From an uncultured Cocleimonas sp. (GTDB taxonomy: Bacteria > Pseudomonadota > Gammaproteobacteria > Thiotrichales > Thiotrichaceae): a stretch of DNA of 64,000 nt. A program made the translations under genes and the position numbers. Position 1 is the first letter of the stretch. Each line of letters opens with the position of its first letter. Location of the stretch: the NCBI RefSeq assembly GCF_947495625.1, contig NZ_CANLZW010000006.1, positions 83,536 to 147,535 of the forward strand, in the 5' to 3' direction. Under the pieces are notes generated by a model, which saw only the letters and a list, made by a program, of their open reading frames with translations, searched no databases and was not told the origin of the DNA. Of the stretch, positions 44,132 to 53,643 are shown piece by piece.

Positions 44132-45163
44132 TCAATTCGAAAATAGTAAATTGCTGAAGAGTATATAATCATAATCAAGTCCGGAGGCATAAAACAGTCC
44201 CAATAGGATTGATGTTGAAAGTGTATACGTACCTAAAATAATTTTATTGCGAGCAGATAAATAAGGAAGCATTGCACCGCATAATAAATATTTGACTATA
44301 AAAAGTGTTCTAAACACTCTGTTAAATTCATTTAAAATGAGTAAGCCGCCTAGAAGTGTTAACGATGCCAGCATAAATCTATATAGAGTATTTATTAGGT
44401 TAATTGTTTTGGAGTCATGGTTTATGATTTTTTTAATGAAGTAGTTGAATATAATGAGATCAAGAACAAGTACTGAACCCCAAGTTAATAAAGAATGAAT
44501 TTTGCTGGTTTTTGACAGGTAATGTTGAGTGTTTCTTATTCCTGCAACGTTAGACATTATAACATCTAGCAGTAGTGGGGTTAAAATGAGAAAAACAACA
44601 CTAGCAAATAAAACTATTTTTGAATATTGCTTTTTTTTATTAAAAAATACAATTAGTAATGGGATTATGTAAATAAAACCAAGGTAATGAAAACTTGAAC
44701 CTATTGCTAATAATATCCCACTTTTTAAATATTTCTTCTCACTGAATTCGATTAGAGAGCTTAATAAGAAAAAGGTTAAAAATGTATTTCTTGTCTGAAC
44801 AATATCTATAGGCATCGGGAAAATAAAGTAACAAAGTAGAGCAAAGCTCGCTACTTTATAATTACTAAAATATTTATAAAAAGTAATAGAAACAAAAACA
44901 CCAAGAACAAGAAGAACGTTATTATAATTTCCGCCGTCAAAACTTTTAATAAAGTTAACTAACAAAGCGTAGCCGGGTTCGGCGTATGCCTGAACGTTTT
45001 CAAAAATTTTTACATAACCTTCGTAATCTTGATTGTCTCGATTGAAGGCAAAGAAAAGTCCTATTAAAATTATCAATGAGATATTAATAGGTTTTTTTGT
45101 CTTTAATCTTGAGTTTATAAAGCTAATAAACCCTATAATTAAAAAAAGAAATAATGCCATCAA
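44132..45163 (-). CDS. wzy: EpsG-family polysaccharide polymerase (Wzy)
   Basis: 343 residues with about ten TM helices and little soluble sequence. The features FFAFNRDNQDYEGYVKIFENVQAYAEPGYALLVNFIKS and RNTFLTFFLLSSLIEF, then GSSFHYLGFIYIIPLLIVFF, are the EpsG/Wzy pattern: a periplasmic loop with Asp-Tyr-x-x-Tyr, then the R-x-x-F and SFHY helices. It would polymerise lipid-linked repeat units at the periplasmic face in this Wzx/Wzy-type system. The A+T content here is very high, as is usual for polymerase genes. Confidence 0.87.
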   Translation of the reverse strand: MMALFLFLIIGFISFINSRLKTKKPINISLIILIGLFFAFNRDNQDYEGYVKIFENVQAYAEPGYALLVNFIKSFDGGNYNNVLLVLGVFVSITFYKYFSNYKVASFALLCYFIFPMPIDIVQTRNTFLTFFLLSSLIEFSEKKYLKSGILLAIGSSFHYLGFIYIIPLLIVFFNKKKQYSKIVLFASVVFLILTPLLLDVIMSNVAGIRNTQHYLSKTSKIHSLLTWGSVLVLDLIIFNYFIKKIINHDSKTINLINTLYRFMLASLTLLGGLLILNEFNRVFRTLFIVKYLLCGAMLPYLSARNKIILGTYTLSTSILLGLFYASGLDYDYILFSNLLFSN

Positions 45164-45241
45164 CTAAATATACCGTTATTTAATGTGAATAAACGCATAT
45201 TTATTTAGATATTCTAGATAAATATGCGGCCATAATAGTAA

Positions 45242-46096
45242 TTATCGATGAGCCCCTGTTGTGCCTTTAAAAAAGTGTTTAATGCCTGTCAAAATCATGC
45301 CGATATTCTGTAGTTTATTCTTTTCTAATAGCAAAATTGATAAGAATAGTTTTGTGATGTTGAGCGTTTTCCAGGTAAGGTATATAGGGTTTTTAAAAAA
45401 ATATAATTTGCAAAGATATAGGTGATTTCTGAAAATGTAATACCTACGTAATGGAGAATGGGTATATGAGGGCGTAAGAAAACTAAATTTGTTATTTTCT
45501 TTCTTTTCACCAAGGGAATGGGACATAGTTGCTTGGGGTGCTTGGTAAAACTTGATACCTTTGTTTTTGAGTCTTAAGAAAAATTCAAAATCGACTGAAT
45601 CAATAAAAAATTCTTCATTATAAAGTCCAAATTTTTTATAAATACTAGTATGAATAAGGTTGCCGGATGTTATGCCCATGTAAATTTCGATGCAGGGCTT
45701 TAAGATATCTTTAGGTGTGTTATAAGTAGAGAAAATACATGAGTTTTTTTGATCTTGGTTGTTTAGATTATCTGCGCAGTAGATCATTTTAGTGATCATA
45801 TCAGATGACGCAACGCTGTCTTGATCCATTGTGATTACCCATTTGTAATTGTTTGTTAGAGCAAGTTCAACACCGCGGTTTAGTGCATAGGCTATTCCAT
45901 AGTTTTCATCTAAAAATATTAAATCGATTTTTTTATCGTGGCTATATAGTGACTCTAAGTCTTTTGATACGTTTGATGTAGAGAAATTATTTACAATTAC
46001 TATATGTTCAACTTGATGATAAATTGCTGTAATTGTTTTTTTACATTCGTTAATATTATTGTAGCTTATGACGATAGCGCAAACTTTATTATCCAT
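45242..46096 (-). CDS. GT2-family glycosyltransferase, rhamnosyltransferase-like
   Basis: 284-residue GT-A enzyme. VCAIVISYNNINECKKTITAI, then IVIVNNFS, ENYGIAYALNRGVELALT and TMDQDSV (the DxD motif) follow the RfbF/WbbL-type rhamnosyltransferase pattern. FFIDSVDFEFFLRLKNKGIKFYQAP is the acceptor-side segment. The C-terminal membrane-associating basic region is present. Linkage and sugar cannot be read from the sequence. Confidence 0.85.
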   Translation of the reverse strand: MDNKVCAIVISYNNINECKKTITAIYHQVEHIVIVNNFSTSNVSKDLESLYSHDKKIDLIFLDENYGIAYALNRGVELALTNNYKWVITMDQDSVASSDMITKMIYCADNLNNQDQKNSCIFSTYNTPKDILKPCIEIYMGITSGNLIHTSIYKKFGLYNEEFFIDSVDFEFFLRLKNKGIKFYQAPQATMSHSLGEKKENNKFSFLTPSYTHSPLRRYYIFRNHLYLCKLYFFKNPIYLTWKTLNITKLFLSILLLEKNKLQNIGMILTGIKHFFKGTTGAHR

Positions 46097-46159
46097 GAAT
46101 AATTTTTCTCTTTTTTAAATCAAGTGCTAGTAATGAGCGACAAAAAATAGTTACTTGTC

Positions 46160-47197
46160 TTATTTTTTCCACGCTTTAACCGTAATAAACTCACGACGAG
46201 CAGTGTTATGCTTAGCAATGTTATTTGATTTTTTTATCATACGGCTCAACTTTAAATTTGATTTGGTATATCCAGAGATCTTATTACTTTCTTTAAATGT
46301 ATGTTTGCACGAAGGTTGGTATGCCTGAATCTCTATGTTAACGAAACCAGATAATTTTAAAGTTTTGTTCATAGACTCGAAGGAAAATATTGCTAGATGT
46401 CGAGGTGGTTCAAGACCACGCCAATTCGCTCCGAACACTCGATGACCTTCAGCTTCAGAATTAGGTGTATCTAGCCATAAAAAACCACCGGGTTTCAATA
46501 ATCTATTGCATGCTTTTAATATGTCTATTGGCTGGTGCACATGTTCAATTATATGAGATAGTGTAATCACGTCGAATTGTTCAATTCTTGGGTCTAGTAT
46601 GTCAATTCCGCCTAAACGCACATCAAGCCCTTGCATACAAGCGACATCTACAGCTTCTTGGTCAAAATCAACTCCTACAACATCCCAGCCTGCACTCCTT
46701 GCTTGTAATAAAAATTTCCCATTGCCGCACCCAAGGTCAAGCAATCGCATTCCAGGTTTCGCCTTGGGTAAATGACGCATAGTTGAGTCGAGAATTAACC
46801 GAGTGGTTGGCATTAAGTTTATAACCAAAATTCCTAGGATACTCGCAGGATGGTTTTTTGTTCCAAAGTTATAATTTATATAACCATTTACTAGTATCCT
46901 CTGTAGTTTTTTCAAGAGGCTTAGAGATGAGAAGCTGGCACGTTCGTCATGTGTGTAATAGTTTTTATAAGCTAAAGCAATAGTCTCAGGTGTCGGGCGT
47001 GGGTCCAAATAGGTGCTAGAGCAAGACGAGCATCTGTACATAGACCAATTTCCTGGAGCGTGAAATAAATTATTATCATTCAACTTTTCATGTAAAAGCT
47101 CTCTGCTTTTTGTGTCACATATAGGGCAACGAGGAACATACTCAAGACCATCTGAAGGCCATTTCTGGTGTTCATTTTTTATGTCGTTCATAGTCAT
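46160..47197 (-). CDS. SAM-dependent methyltransferase with N-terminal zinc-binding module
   Basis: 345 residues. The first 60 hold two Cys pairs (CPICDTKSRELLH and CSSCSSTYLDPRP), a zinc-ribbon common in sugar C- or O-methyltransferases. The class I methyltransferase core has GMRLLDLGCGNGKFLLQA, VGVDFDQEAV and FDVITLSHIIEHVHQP, with a GGFLWLDTPNSEA motif. It probably methylates a sugar of the repeat unit or caps the chain. Confidence 0.85.
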   Translation of the reverse strand: MTMNDIKNEHQKWPSDGLEYVPRCPICDTKSRELLHEKLNDNNLFHAPGNWSMYRCSSCSSTYLDPRPTPETIALAYKNYYTHDERASFSSLSLLKKLQRILVNGYINYNFGTKNHPASILGILVINLMPTTRLILDSTMRHLPKAKPGMRLLDLGCGNGKFLLQARSAGWDVVGVDFDQEAVDVACMQGLDVRLGGIDILDPRIEQFDVITLSHIIEHVHQPIDILKACNRLLKPGGFLWLDTPNSEAEGHRVFGANWRGLEPPRHLAIFSFESMNKTLKLSGFVNIEIQAYQPSCKHTFKESNKISGYTKSNLKLSRMIKKSNNIAKHNTARREFITVKAWKK

Positions 47198-47250
47198 CTA
47201 ATAATCTCATTTTTATGCTTTGGTTGTCTTTGTTGTTTTATTTTTACTGT

Positions 47251-48759
47251 CTAATTAAAAGGTATTGTTTTTAAACGATTGCGTATCAGATCTCTTTCAT
47301 CTGTGTTTAATATAATAAACCACGAAAAGATTGCGAAAACAAAAAGTACAATAATCAAGAATAAGACTTTAAGTAATGATGTTGAAATTATGGAGCCTAA
47401 TACTAATATGAGCAATGCCACACTTAAAACATAAACGTGTCGCAGAGAAAATAGTGGTGTTGATGGTGATAATTTCTGCGCTATAAAAAATAGTGCGATA
47501 GCGTCAACTGTAGCACGTAACACCCAGGCTATTGCTGCTCCAACAATGCCGTAGGCGCCGAGTAACCACCATAAAACTAGTAGGTAGAATGGCAGTTCAG
47601 TTAAATGTAGCTTAGCAGTTAGATCTGGTCTGCCAGCTGCTTGAATTAAACCTAAAGGCACGTAAGCAAAACTGTTTATAAAGGCACCGATAACCAGCAG
47701 CTTCATAACCAAGCTGCTATTGAATGCAAACTCCTTGCCTACCCATAAAGACAGAGCTTCAAAAGAAAAAGTTACCATAATCAGAACGATAGGAAATAAT
47801 ATAATAAAGATATAGTTAATGGCTTGATTAAACAAGAATGCCGCTCGAGTTCGATCTTGTGCAAAAGAAGCTGCAAAGGCAGGGAATATAACCCCCATAA
47901 GAGCGTTAGAAATTATACTGAGCTTAGTAACTATTTCATTGGGTGTAGCATAGTAGGCCACTGCGGCCATAGTTACTACAGAGCCGATGATGAAACGATC
48001 CATGTAAACCAATATAGGCCCAACAATATAAGATATTGTCATCCAGCCTCCAAAACTAATCAAAGCCATAATCATGTCGCGACGTACTTTGACCATTTTT
48101 CGTAGTTTTGGCTCTACATTAAGGCATAAAGTCAAATAAACGCAGAAAAAAATTAGCCTGATAATAACCAGAACTGCTACAACTGGAATTAGGCTATCGG
48201 AGAAAGGTAGAACAGCCATAGGGCCCAGAAATGTAGATATTCCAAGTGGTATGCGGACGGCGTTGACTAGTCCAAAGCGCTGATGAGCTTCTAAAACGCC
48301 ACGAAGCCCAGTTGTACTTATAACAATTGGAATAGAGGCTGCTAGCATATAAAGGGATATGATGGTTTCGGGCTGTAGTTTCAAAGGTATATTCAAGGCG
48401 TCACTTACTAACCACGAAGAAATCGCGCTAACAACAATCGCGCCTATCACTCCGAGTACCAGCATCATTGACATCGCCGTCCATATAAGTGAAGGAATGT
48501 CGTCGTTTTGTCCCTTGCCCAGTTTCTCTGCCACCAATTTAGTAAGTGCACGGCCAAGCCCTAGGTCAAATAAGCTGAAGTAGCCTACAACAACCCAGGC
48601 AAGTGTCAGTACCCCAAATCGTGCAGACCCTAGGCCTTTTATTAGTATTGGGATGGCAATGATCGCCACTAGAATGGGTATCACAGCACCTAAGAGGTTC
48701 CATATAACGTTACGAGCAAGTTTTCTGCCGCCGAGTAAGTTTGTATTTCTATCGGTCAT
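47251..48759 (-). CDS. wzx: oligosaccharide flippase (Wzx)
   Basis: MOP-superfamily flippase, 502 residues, with about fourteen TM helices. NVIWNLLGAVIPILVAIIAIPILIKGLGSARFGVLTLAWVVVGYFSLFDLGLGRALTKLVAE is the classical first third. It moves undecaprenyl-linked repeat units across the inner membrane, ahead of Wzy polymerisation and Wza/Wzc export. Confidence 0.92.
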   Translation of the reverse strand: MTDRNTNLLGGRKLARNVIWNLLGAVIPILVAIIAIPILIKGLGSARFGVLTLAWVVVGYFSLFDLGLGRALTKLVAEKLGKGQNDDIPSLIWTAMSMMLVLGVIGAIVVSAISSWLVSDALNIPLKLQPETIISLYMLAASIPIVISTTGLRGVLEAHQRFGLVNAVRIPLGISTFLGPMAVLPFSDSLIPVVAVLVIIRLIFFCVYLTLCLNVEPKLRKMVKVRRDMIMALISFGGWMTISYIVGPILVYMDRFIIGSVVTMAAVAYYATPNEIVTKLSIISNALMGVIFPAFAASFAQDRTRAAFLFNQAINYIFIILFPIVLIMVTFSFEALSLWVGKEFAFNSSLVMKLLVIGAFINSFAYVPLGLIQAAGRPDLTAKLHLTELPFYLLVLWWLLGAYGIVGAAIAWVLRATVDAIALFFIAQKLSPSTPLFSLRHVYVLSVALLILVLGSIISTSLLKVLFLIIVLFVFAIFSWFIILNTDERDLIRNRLKTIPFN

Positions 48760-48867
48760 TTTGAGTCAGATTTGATTTTTCAAGTGATAAAACATATTAA
48801 AATTTGGTCAAGAGTAGTTGCTTTTTGTAATTTTTATGAGAATATCTAATTATGTTTCTTTGTAATC

Positions 48868-49464
48868 TTATTTAATCAGCCTTTTGGATTGGAGGTTGCT
48901 GAGGATGTGCTCTACCTCTTCATCAATAGAGAGTTTATTAGTATTAACTACCATATCAGGTTTTATGGGTTCCTCGTAGGGTGCTGAAATTCCTGTAAAG
49001 TTTTCGATTTCACCAGCTCTGGCCTTTTTGTAGAGGCCTTTTGGGTCACGTTCTTCACAAATTTTTAGATCGCATTCACAATAAACTTCATAAAAATCCC
49101 CGTGAGGCAGTCGGCTTCTTACTTGCTCTCTATCTGTGCGATAAGGTGAAACAAATGCCGCAAGCACTATAGTGCCGGCTTCTACGAATAATTTGGCCAC
49201 TTCGCCGATTCTGCGCATATTTTCATGACGATCCGCTTCTGTGAATCCTAAGTCAGAGCATAGGCCATGGCGTATGTTGTCTCCATCTAAAACAGTAACA
49301 TTATGTCCTGAGTCAAATAGTTCTTTTTCGACAGCATTTGCTAGTGTTGATTTTCCAGAGCCTGACAAGCCTGTAAACCAGAGTACAAAGCTTTTATGTT
49401 TGTTTCTCTCTTGGCGTTGTTGTCTACTTATGTGGTTACTGTGCCAGTATACGTCTTTAGTCAT
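48868..49464 (-). CDS. cysC: adenylylsulfate kinase, copy 1
   Basis: APS kinase of 198 residues, makes PAPS from APS and ATP. The P-loop is GLSGSGKST (about 33-41), followed by VLDGDNIRHGLCSDLGF, RIGEVAKLFVEAGTIVLAAFVSPYR and FTGISAPYEEP. It is about 80 percent identical by eye to the second copy at 53644-54246. With no sulfate-assimilation gene nearby and two sulfotransferase domains in the locus, its product likely serves polysaccharide sulfation. It lies next to the DHH phosphoesterase gene. Confidence 0.95.
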   Translation of the reverse strand: MTKDVYWHSNHISRQQRQERNKHKSFVLWFTGLSGSGKSTLANAVEKELFDSGHNVTVLDGDNIRHGLCSDLGFTEADRHENMRRIGEVAKLFVEAGTIVLAAFVSPYRTDREQVRSRLPHGDFYEVYCECDLKICEERDPKGLYKKARAGEIENFTGISAPYEEPIKPDMVVNTNKLSIDEEVEHILSNLQSKRLIK

Positions 49465-49510
49465 AATTTATTCTGTTCTGTTGTTTGAGCGAGATTGTAA
49501 AAGCTGCTAA

Positions 49511-50482
49511 TTACTGTGTGTAGGTTTTCTTTAATAGATCTACGAAGTTATCTAATTCACCTTCTGGAAGCTGATTTATTCCTGCGGCGCCTTTTCTGCC
49601 TCCGCCGCTTGGGAATTGTTTGCATAGTTCACTCGCGTGATCTAGGTTATTTAGTGGAGCACGTACACTAACAACATATCCGTCTTTTGGATTATTGCTT
49701 AATATGGCATGTGCTCTTTCTGGGTATTGATTGGCTAATTGGTTTCCAAACACGCCGCTTACTCTTCTTGCCCATATTTCATCGGGTAGTTTGTAAACCG
49801 CAATATTGGGGGTGGCAATTTCAGCTTTCAGGTTGCTTGTTTGTGCAATATCGTTATCGTAACCTGCTTGAAGTTCTAAATAGACTGAGCTTTTGTCTTC
49901 AATAAAATCTAAAGGCGAGGTATATGCAACCATTTTTTGGTAAAGGTCATCAGGCTTGAAATGTAAATCGTCAAGTGAGCTGCCATAACCATTGTAGTTG
50001 ATGCTGATTCCTAGTCGTTTTAATTGACAAAGTTGATCTGAATTGATGGGTAAATTCTTTGCGGCTTTTTCTGCGCTTTGGTTTAGGTTATCACCAAAGG
50101 CGGCAACTACGGCCCATTCTTTGAATTTTCCTTTTAAGTAATCATCGACCAACAAGCTGGTGCATGTTTTTGGGGAGGTGTCGATAATGGCATTTAAGTT
50201 GGTGTGGTTTGGTATTTCGCCAGCCATGTGGTGATCGACATAAAAAATAGAAGCGCCTTCGGATAATAGGCGATTTAGGTCGCTAGTATTCTTCTCCATT
50301 GAGATGTCGAATACATTAACTTTATCTTCTTTGTTGGCAGAAACGCGATCAAGCAGTTTTATGTCGCGCTTTACACCTGTAACAAGTGTTGATTCTGCCG
50401 GGTGGGCGAGACGATATTGTATTAATGCGCATATGCCATCTGCATCGCCATTGAATACATCTATATTGTTCGAGTTGCTCAT
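49511..50482 (-). CDS. DHH-family phosphoesterase
   Basis: 323 residues. IDVFNGDADGICALIQYRLA is the first metal-binding motif, FYVDHHMAG the DHH motif, and FPSGGGRKGAAGINQLPEG the DHHA1 substrate-binding loop. DHH/DHHA1 enzymes cleave phosphate from small nucleotides; the NrnA branch hydrolyses pAp. Sitting between cysC (makes PAPS) and ugd in a locus with sulfotransferases (which release pAp), a pAp-clearing role is a reasonable inference, not shown. The sequence is not a close NrnA. Confidence 0.75.
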   Translation of the reverse strand: MSNSNNIDVFNGDADGICALIQYRLAHPAESTLVTGVKRDIKLLDRVSANKEDKVNVFDISMEKNTSDLNRLLSEGASIFYVDHHMAGEIPNHTNLNAIIDTSPKTCTSLLVDDYLKGKFKEWAVVAAFGDNLNQSAEKAAKNLPINSDQLCQLKRLGISINYNGYGSSLDDLHFKPDDLYQKMVAYTSPLDFIEDKSSVYLELQAGYDNDIAQTSNLKAEIATPNIAVYKLPDEIWARRVSGVFGNQLANQYPERAHAILSNNPKDGYVVSVRAPLNNLDHASELCKQFPSGGGRKGAAGINQLPEGELDNFVDLLKKTYTQ

Positions 50483-50519
50483 TTCTATTTCGTTAATTCA
50501 AGATTGCTTTAGGCTCTGG

Positions 50520-51704
50520 TTAAGAGTCATTACCAAAAAGGTCGCGTGTTACTACTTTGTTGGCGGTGTCTTGAATGTCGTCAGATAATCGGTTTGCAAC
50601 GATTACGTCAGATTTTTCCTTGAAGGAGTTCAAATCTTTTATAACGGCCGAGCCTGAAAATTCATTTTCATGCAGCTCTGGCTCGAAGATTATCACTTCA
50701 ACCCCTTGAGCCTTTAAGCGCTTCATGATCCCTTGGATAGATGAAGCTCTAAAATTATCAGATCCGCTTTTCATGATTAATCGATAGATGCCAACCACTT
50801 TAGGCTTTCTTTGCAGTACTAGCTCGGCAATAAAGTCTTTGCGGGTGCTGTTTGATTCAACGATGGCATTAATCAGGTTGCTTGGGACATCCTGGTAATT
50901 TGCTCTTAGTTGTTTCGTATCTTTGGGTAGGCAGTATCCGCCATAGCCAAATGATGGGTTGTTGTAGTGATTTCCTATCCGTGGGTCCAAGCCTACACCT
51001 TCTATAATCTGTTTCGTGTCTAGGCTGTGTATCTGTGCGTAGGTATCTAGTTCATTAAAATATGCAACTCGCATCGCTAAGTAGGTATTTGAGAATAACT
51101 TTATCGCTTCTGCTTCGGTAGAATCGCTTAAAAGTAGGGGGGTGTCTTTTTTAATAGCACCTTCGAGCAGTAAATCTGCAAATTGCTGGGCGCGGTCTGA
51201 TTGTTCGCCAACAATAATGCGAGAGGGGTATAGATTGTCGTAAAGTGCCTGGCCTTCTCTTAAGAATTCCGGCGAGAATAGAATATTGTCTGTGCCTAGT
51301 TCTTCTTTTATTCTTTTTGTATAGCCCACAGGTACAGTGGACTTTATAACCATGATTGCTTCTGGGTTTATCGCTTTGACGTCTTTGATCACAGTTTCTA
51401 CTGTCGAGGTATCGAAGTAGTTGGTTTCTGTGTCGTAATCGGTTGGCGTCGCGATGATGACGTAATCAGCGTTTTGATAGGCTTCGTGTTTATCAAGCGT
51501 AGCTTTTAGGCTGAGCGTTTTGTTTTTTAAGAAATCTTCGATTTCTACGTCTGATATCGGTGATATGCCGTTGTTGATTTGATCGACTTTTGCGGCGTCA
51601 ATATCGAGCGCAATTACATCATTGTGTTGTGCCAGTAAAACTCCGTTAGAGAGTCCTACATAGCCTGTGCCCGCAATAGCAATTTTGAAACGCTTTTTGT
51701 TCAT
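50520..51704 (-). CDS. ugd: UDP-glucose 6-dehydrogenase
   Basis: Makes UDP-glucuronate from UDP-glucose with two NAD. The 394-residue chain is the short Ugd form. [30 protein letters not shown] is the NAD fold, [11 protein letters not shown] and [24 protein letters not shown] precede the active site, and the catalytic Cys is in [34 protein letters not shown] follows. The codons for TPLLLSDS at 51126-51144 reproduce the dispersed poly-G motif. A decayed piece of a second ugd is at 53421-53505. Confidence 0.94.
   Translation of the reverse strand: MNKKRFKIAIAGTGYVGLSNGVLLAQHNDVIALDIDAAKVDQINNGISPISDVEIEDFLKNKTLSLKATLDKHEAYQNADYVIIATPTDYDTETNYFDTSTVETVIKDVKAINPEAIMVIKSTVPVGYTKRIKEELGTDNILFSPEFLREGQALYDNLYPSRIIVGEQSDRAQQFADLLLEGAIKKDTPLLLSDSTEAEAIKLFSNTYLAMRVAYFNELDTYAQIHSLDTKQIIEGVGLDPRIGNHYNNPSFGYGGYCLPKDTKQLRANYQDVPSNLINAIVESNSTRKDFIAELVLQRKPKVVGIYRLIMKSGSDNFRASSIQGIMKRLKAQGVEVIIFEPELHENEFSGSAVIKDLNSFKEKSDVIVANRLSDDIQDTANKVVTRDLFGNDS
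51126..51144 (+). repeat. dispersed poly-G motif, copy 8, inside ugd
   Basis: GCTTAAAAGTAGGGGGGTG, plus-strand orientation, lies within the minus-strand ugd gene and is read there as DTPLLLS. The residue segment is not an invariant part of the enzyme, so the exact motif match is hard to explain by coding constraint alone. Confidence 0.7.
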
Positions 51705-51805
51705 GATAAGTCTTTTCGGTAATTCCTTTTGTGCGGCGCATTCTAAACTTAATCGTGAATAGGGTGTAGTTTTATTTTAACTACGCATGATGCTACTCTA
51801 AAAAA

Positions 51806-51825
51806 GGCCTGTAAGTGGGGAGGTG
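51806..51825 (+). repeat. dispersed poly-G motif, copy 9
   Basis: GGCCTGTAAGTGGGGAGGTG, preceded by an A-run, lies in the 227-bp gap between ugd and the tviB-like gene, 107 bp beyond the tviB-like stop and next to the cysC remnant. Confidence 0.7.
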
Positions 51826-51846
51826 CATAATGCTAAATATGCCTTG

Positions 51847-51900
51847 GTGGTCTGATGCCAGGTTCCTTGCTTTGAGTCCTTCATTGATTGAATTGATTAT
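51847..51900 (-). pseudogene. cysC: remnant of a third cysC (C-terminus only)
   Basis: Minus-strand translation gives IINSINEGLKARNLASDH, which aligns without gaps to the end of the second CysC (VNTIIERLKAKGLIADH): about ten of seventeen residues are identical and most others similar. No start or remaining body of the gene is present. It lies just 5' of ugd on the minus strand, which suggests an ancestral cysC-ugd neighbour pair. Confidence 0.55.
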
Positions 51901-51931
51901 ACTGGTTTTCGTAAGCTCAAAAAATTCTACT

Positions 51932-53206
51932 CTACAATCGCGCATCAACTAACTCACTTGGAAATAGGTATTTAATATCGTAGAGAATATGAGATTTTTT
52001 TCCAAGTGCTCTAATTCCATTAATATTCATTTCTTTGAATTCATCGTGAGCTACAGCAACTACAATAGCATCATACTTCCCTTCTTCTGGTTTGTTGATT
52101 AAATCAATGCCAAATTCTTCTTTTGCTTCTTCTTTATTAACCCAAGGGTCATAAACATGGGTATCTACATTGTATTCGTGAAAGGATTCAACGAGATCTA
52201 CTATGCGTGTATTTCTTATGTCAGGACAGTTCTCTTTAAATGCTAGGCCCATTATTAGGATATTAGAATTAACAACTTCTACTTGTTTTTTAGTCATTAG
52301 TTTTATTACAGAATCAGCAACGTATTTACCCATTCCATCGTTTACTCGGCGACCAGCCAAGATTACTTCTGGGTGATAGCCTACAGACTGTGCTTTATGC
52401 GTTAAATAATAAGGGTCAACACCTATGCAGTGCCCTCCTACAAGCCCTGGTCTATAGGGGAGGAAATTCCATTTCGTTCCCGCTGCAATTAATACTTCTT
52501 CAGTATCAATGTCGAGTCGATTAAAGATTAATGCGAGCTCATTTATCAATGATATGTTTAAGTCTCGCTGGGTGTTCTCTATAACTTTTGATGCCTCGGC
52601 AACTTTTATACTGCTTGCTTTATGCGTGCCTGCTGTAATGATAGATTTGTAAAGCTCATCAACATAATCTGCTATTTCAGGGGTTGATCCAGAGGTGACT
52701 TTTTTAATGGTTGGAAGTCGGTGTTCTTTATCTCCTGGGTTAATACGTTCTGGGCTATAGCCGGCAAAGAAGTCTTCATTGAATTTTAGTCCAGATTCTT
52801 TTTCTAGAATGGGAATACAGACTTCTTCTGTAGCTCCAGGGTATACCGTTGATTCGTATATTACTATATCATTTTTCTTTAGTATTTTTCCAATGCTGGC
52901 ACTTGAGGCTTCTAGCGGTGTTAAATCTGGGCGATTGAATTCGTCTATTGGGGTTGGTACTGTCACAATAAAAATATTGCATGCTGCTATATCATCTAAT
53001 GTATCTGTGTATGTGGCTTTATGCGCTTGTGCCATTTCATCTGGGTCGACTTCTAAAGTATTATCATTACCAGATTTTAATTCAACGATTCTCGAATGAT
53101 TAATATCAAAGCCAACAGTGGTGATTTTTTTGCCGAACTCAACGGCTAGTGGGAGTCCAACATAGCCTAGGCCGACGATTGCAATTTTTGCATTTTCCAA
53201 ATTCAT
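51932..53206 (-). CDS. tviB: nucleotide-sugar dehydrogenase, TviB/WbpA type
   Basis: 424 residues from the ATG at 53206, which has AGGGA seven bp upstream; an in-frame ATG at 53251 would add an unconserved leader. [47 protein letters not shown] and [25 protein letters not shown] are the TviB hallmark segments, and the catalytic Cys is in [17 protein letters not shown]. The subfamily oxidises UDP-GlcNAc or UDP-GalNAc at C6 to the uronate. The partner 4-epimerase tviC is not adjacent; the epimerase at 59385 could serve. It is flanked by the cysC remnant and the ugd remnant. Confidence 0.9.
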   Translation of the reverse strand: MNLENAKIAIVGLGYVGLPLAVEFGKKITTVGFDINHSRIVELKSGNDNTLEVDPDEMAQAHKATYTDTLDDIAACNIFIVTVPTPIDEFNRPDLTPLEASSASIGKILKKNDIVIYESTVYPGATEEVCIPILEKESGLKFNEDFFAGYSPERINPGDKEHRLPTIKKVTSGSTPEIADYVDELYKSIITAGTHKASSIKVAEASKVIENTQRDLNISLINELALIFNRLDIDTEEVLIAAGTKWNFLPYRPGLVGGHCIGVDPYYLTHKAQSVGYHPEVILAGRRVNDGMGKYVADSVIKLMTKKQVEVVNSNILIMGLAFKENCPDIRNTRIVDLVESFHEYNVDTHVYDPWVNKEEAKEEFGIDLINKPEEGKYDAIVVAVAHDEFKEMNINGIRALGKKSHILYDIKYLFPSELVDARL

Positions 53207-53420
53207 TCTTTTTCCCTGGTTGTTATTTTGCAATTTTAGAGTCAATTTCAAGCAAGTTGTGAGTATTAAGTAGATTTTTGTACTCTTTAATATAGTTGCT
53301 TAATCGATATGAGGCGATCACATCTGATGTTTAGTTAAGGTTACTAAAGTCAGAGGAGTATATTGTAGTTAAAAGTCTTTATTTTCTACTTAGGGTCTAA
53401 AATTACAGCTTTAAATTTTT

Positions 53421-53505
53421 TTAGCTAATATATTTTTTCATTATGCCTTGAATTGATGAAGCCCTAAAGTTGTCTGGTTCTCTTTTTTATTACTAAGCAG
53501 TATGT
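53421..53505 (-). pseudogene. ugd: remnant of a second ugd (C-terminal domain fragment)
   Basis: In the 437-bp gap between the tviB-like gene and cysC copy 2, minus-strand translation gives [13 protein letters not shown] exactly as in the intact Ugd (DNA 50737-50779), then KYIS and a stop. Upstream, after a one-base frameshift, YCLVIKK matches YRLIMKS of Ugd. The rest of the gene is gone. The remaining gap sequence (53207-53420 and 53506-53643) shows no gene. Confidence 0.75.
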
Positions 53506-53643
53506 GGCTGAGAGTTGGAGCTTAAGTATAGTCATAAAACCCGTATCCTACATTTCTACCTAGATAATTGAAAAGAGTGTGATCGCAGAATTCTGCAAAG
53601 CCATTTGATGGTAGGGGTGATATAGCAGCTTATAATAAAAAGT

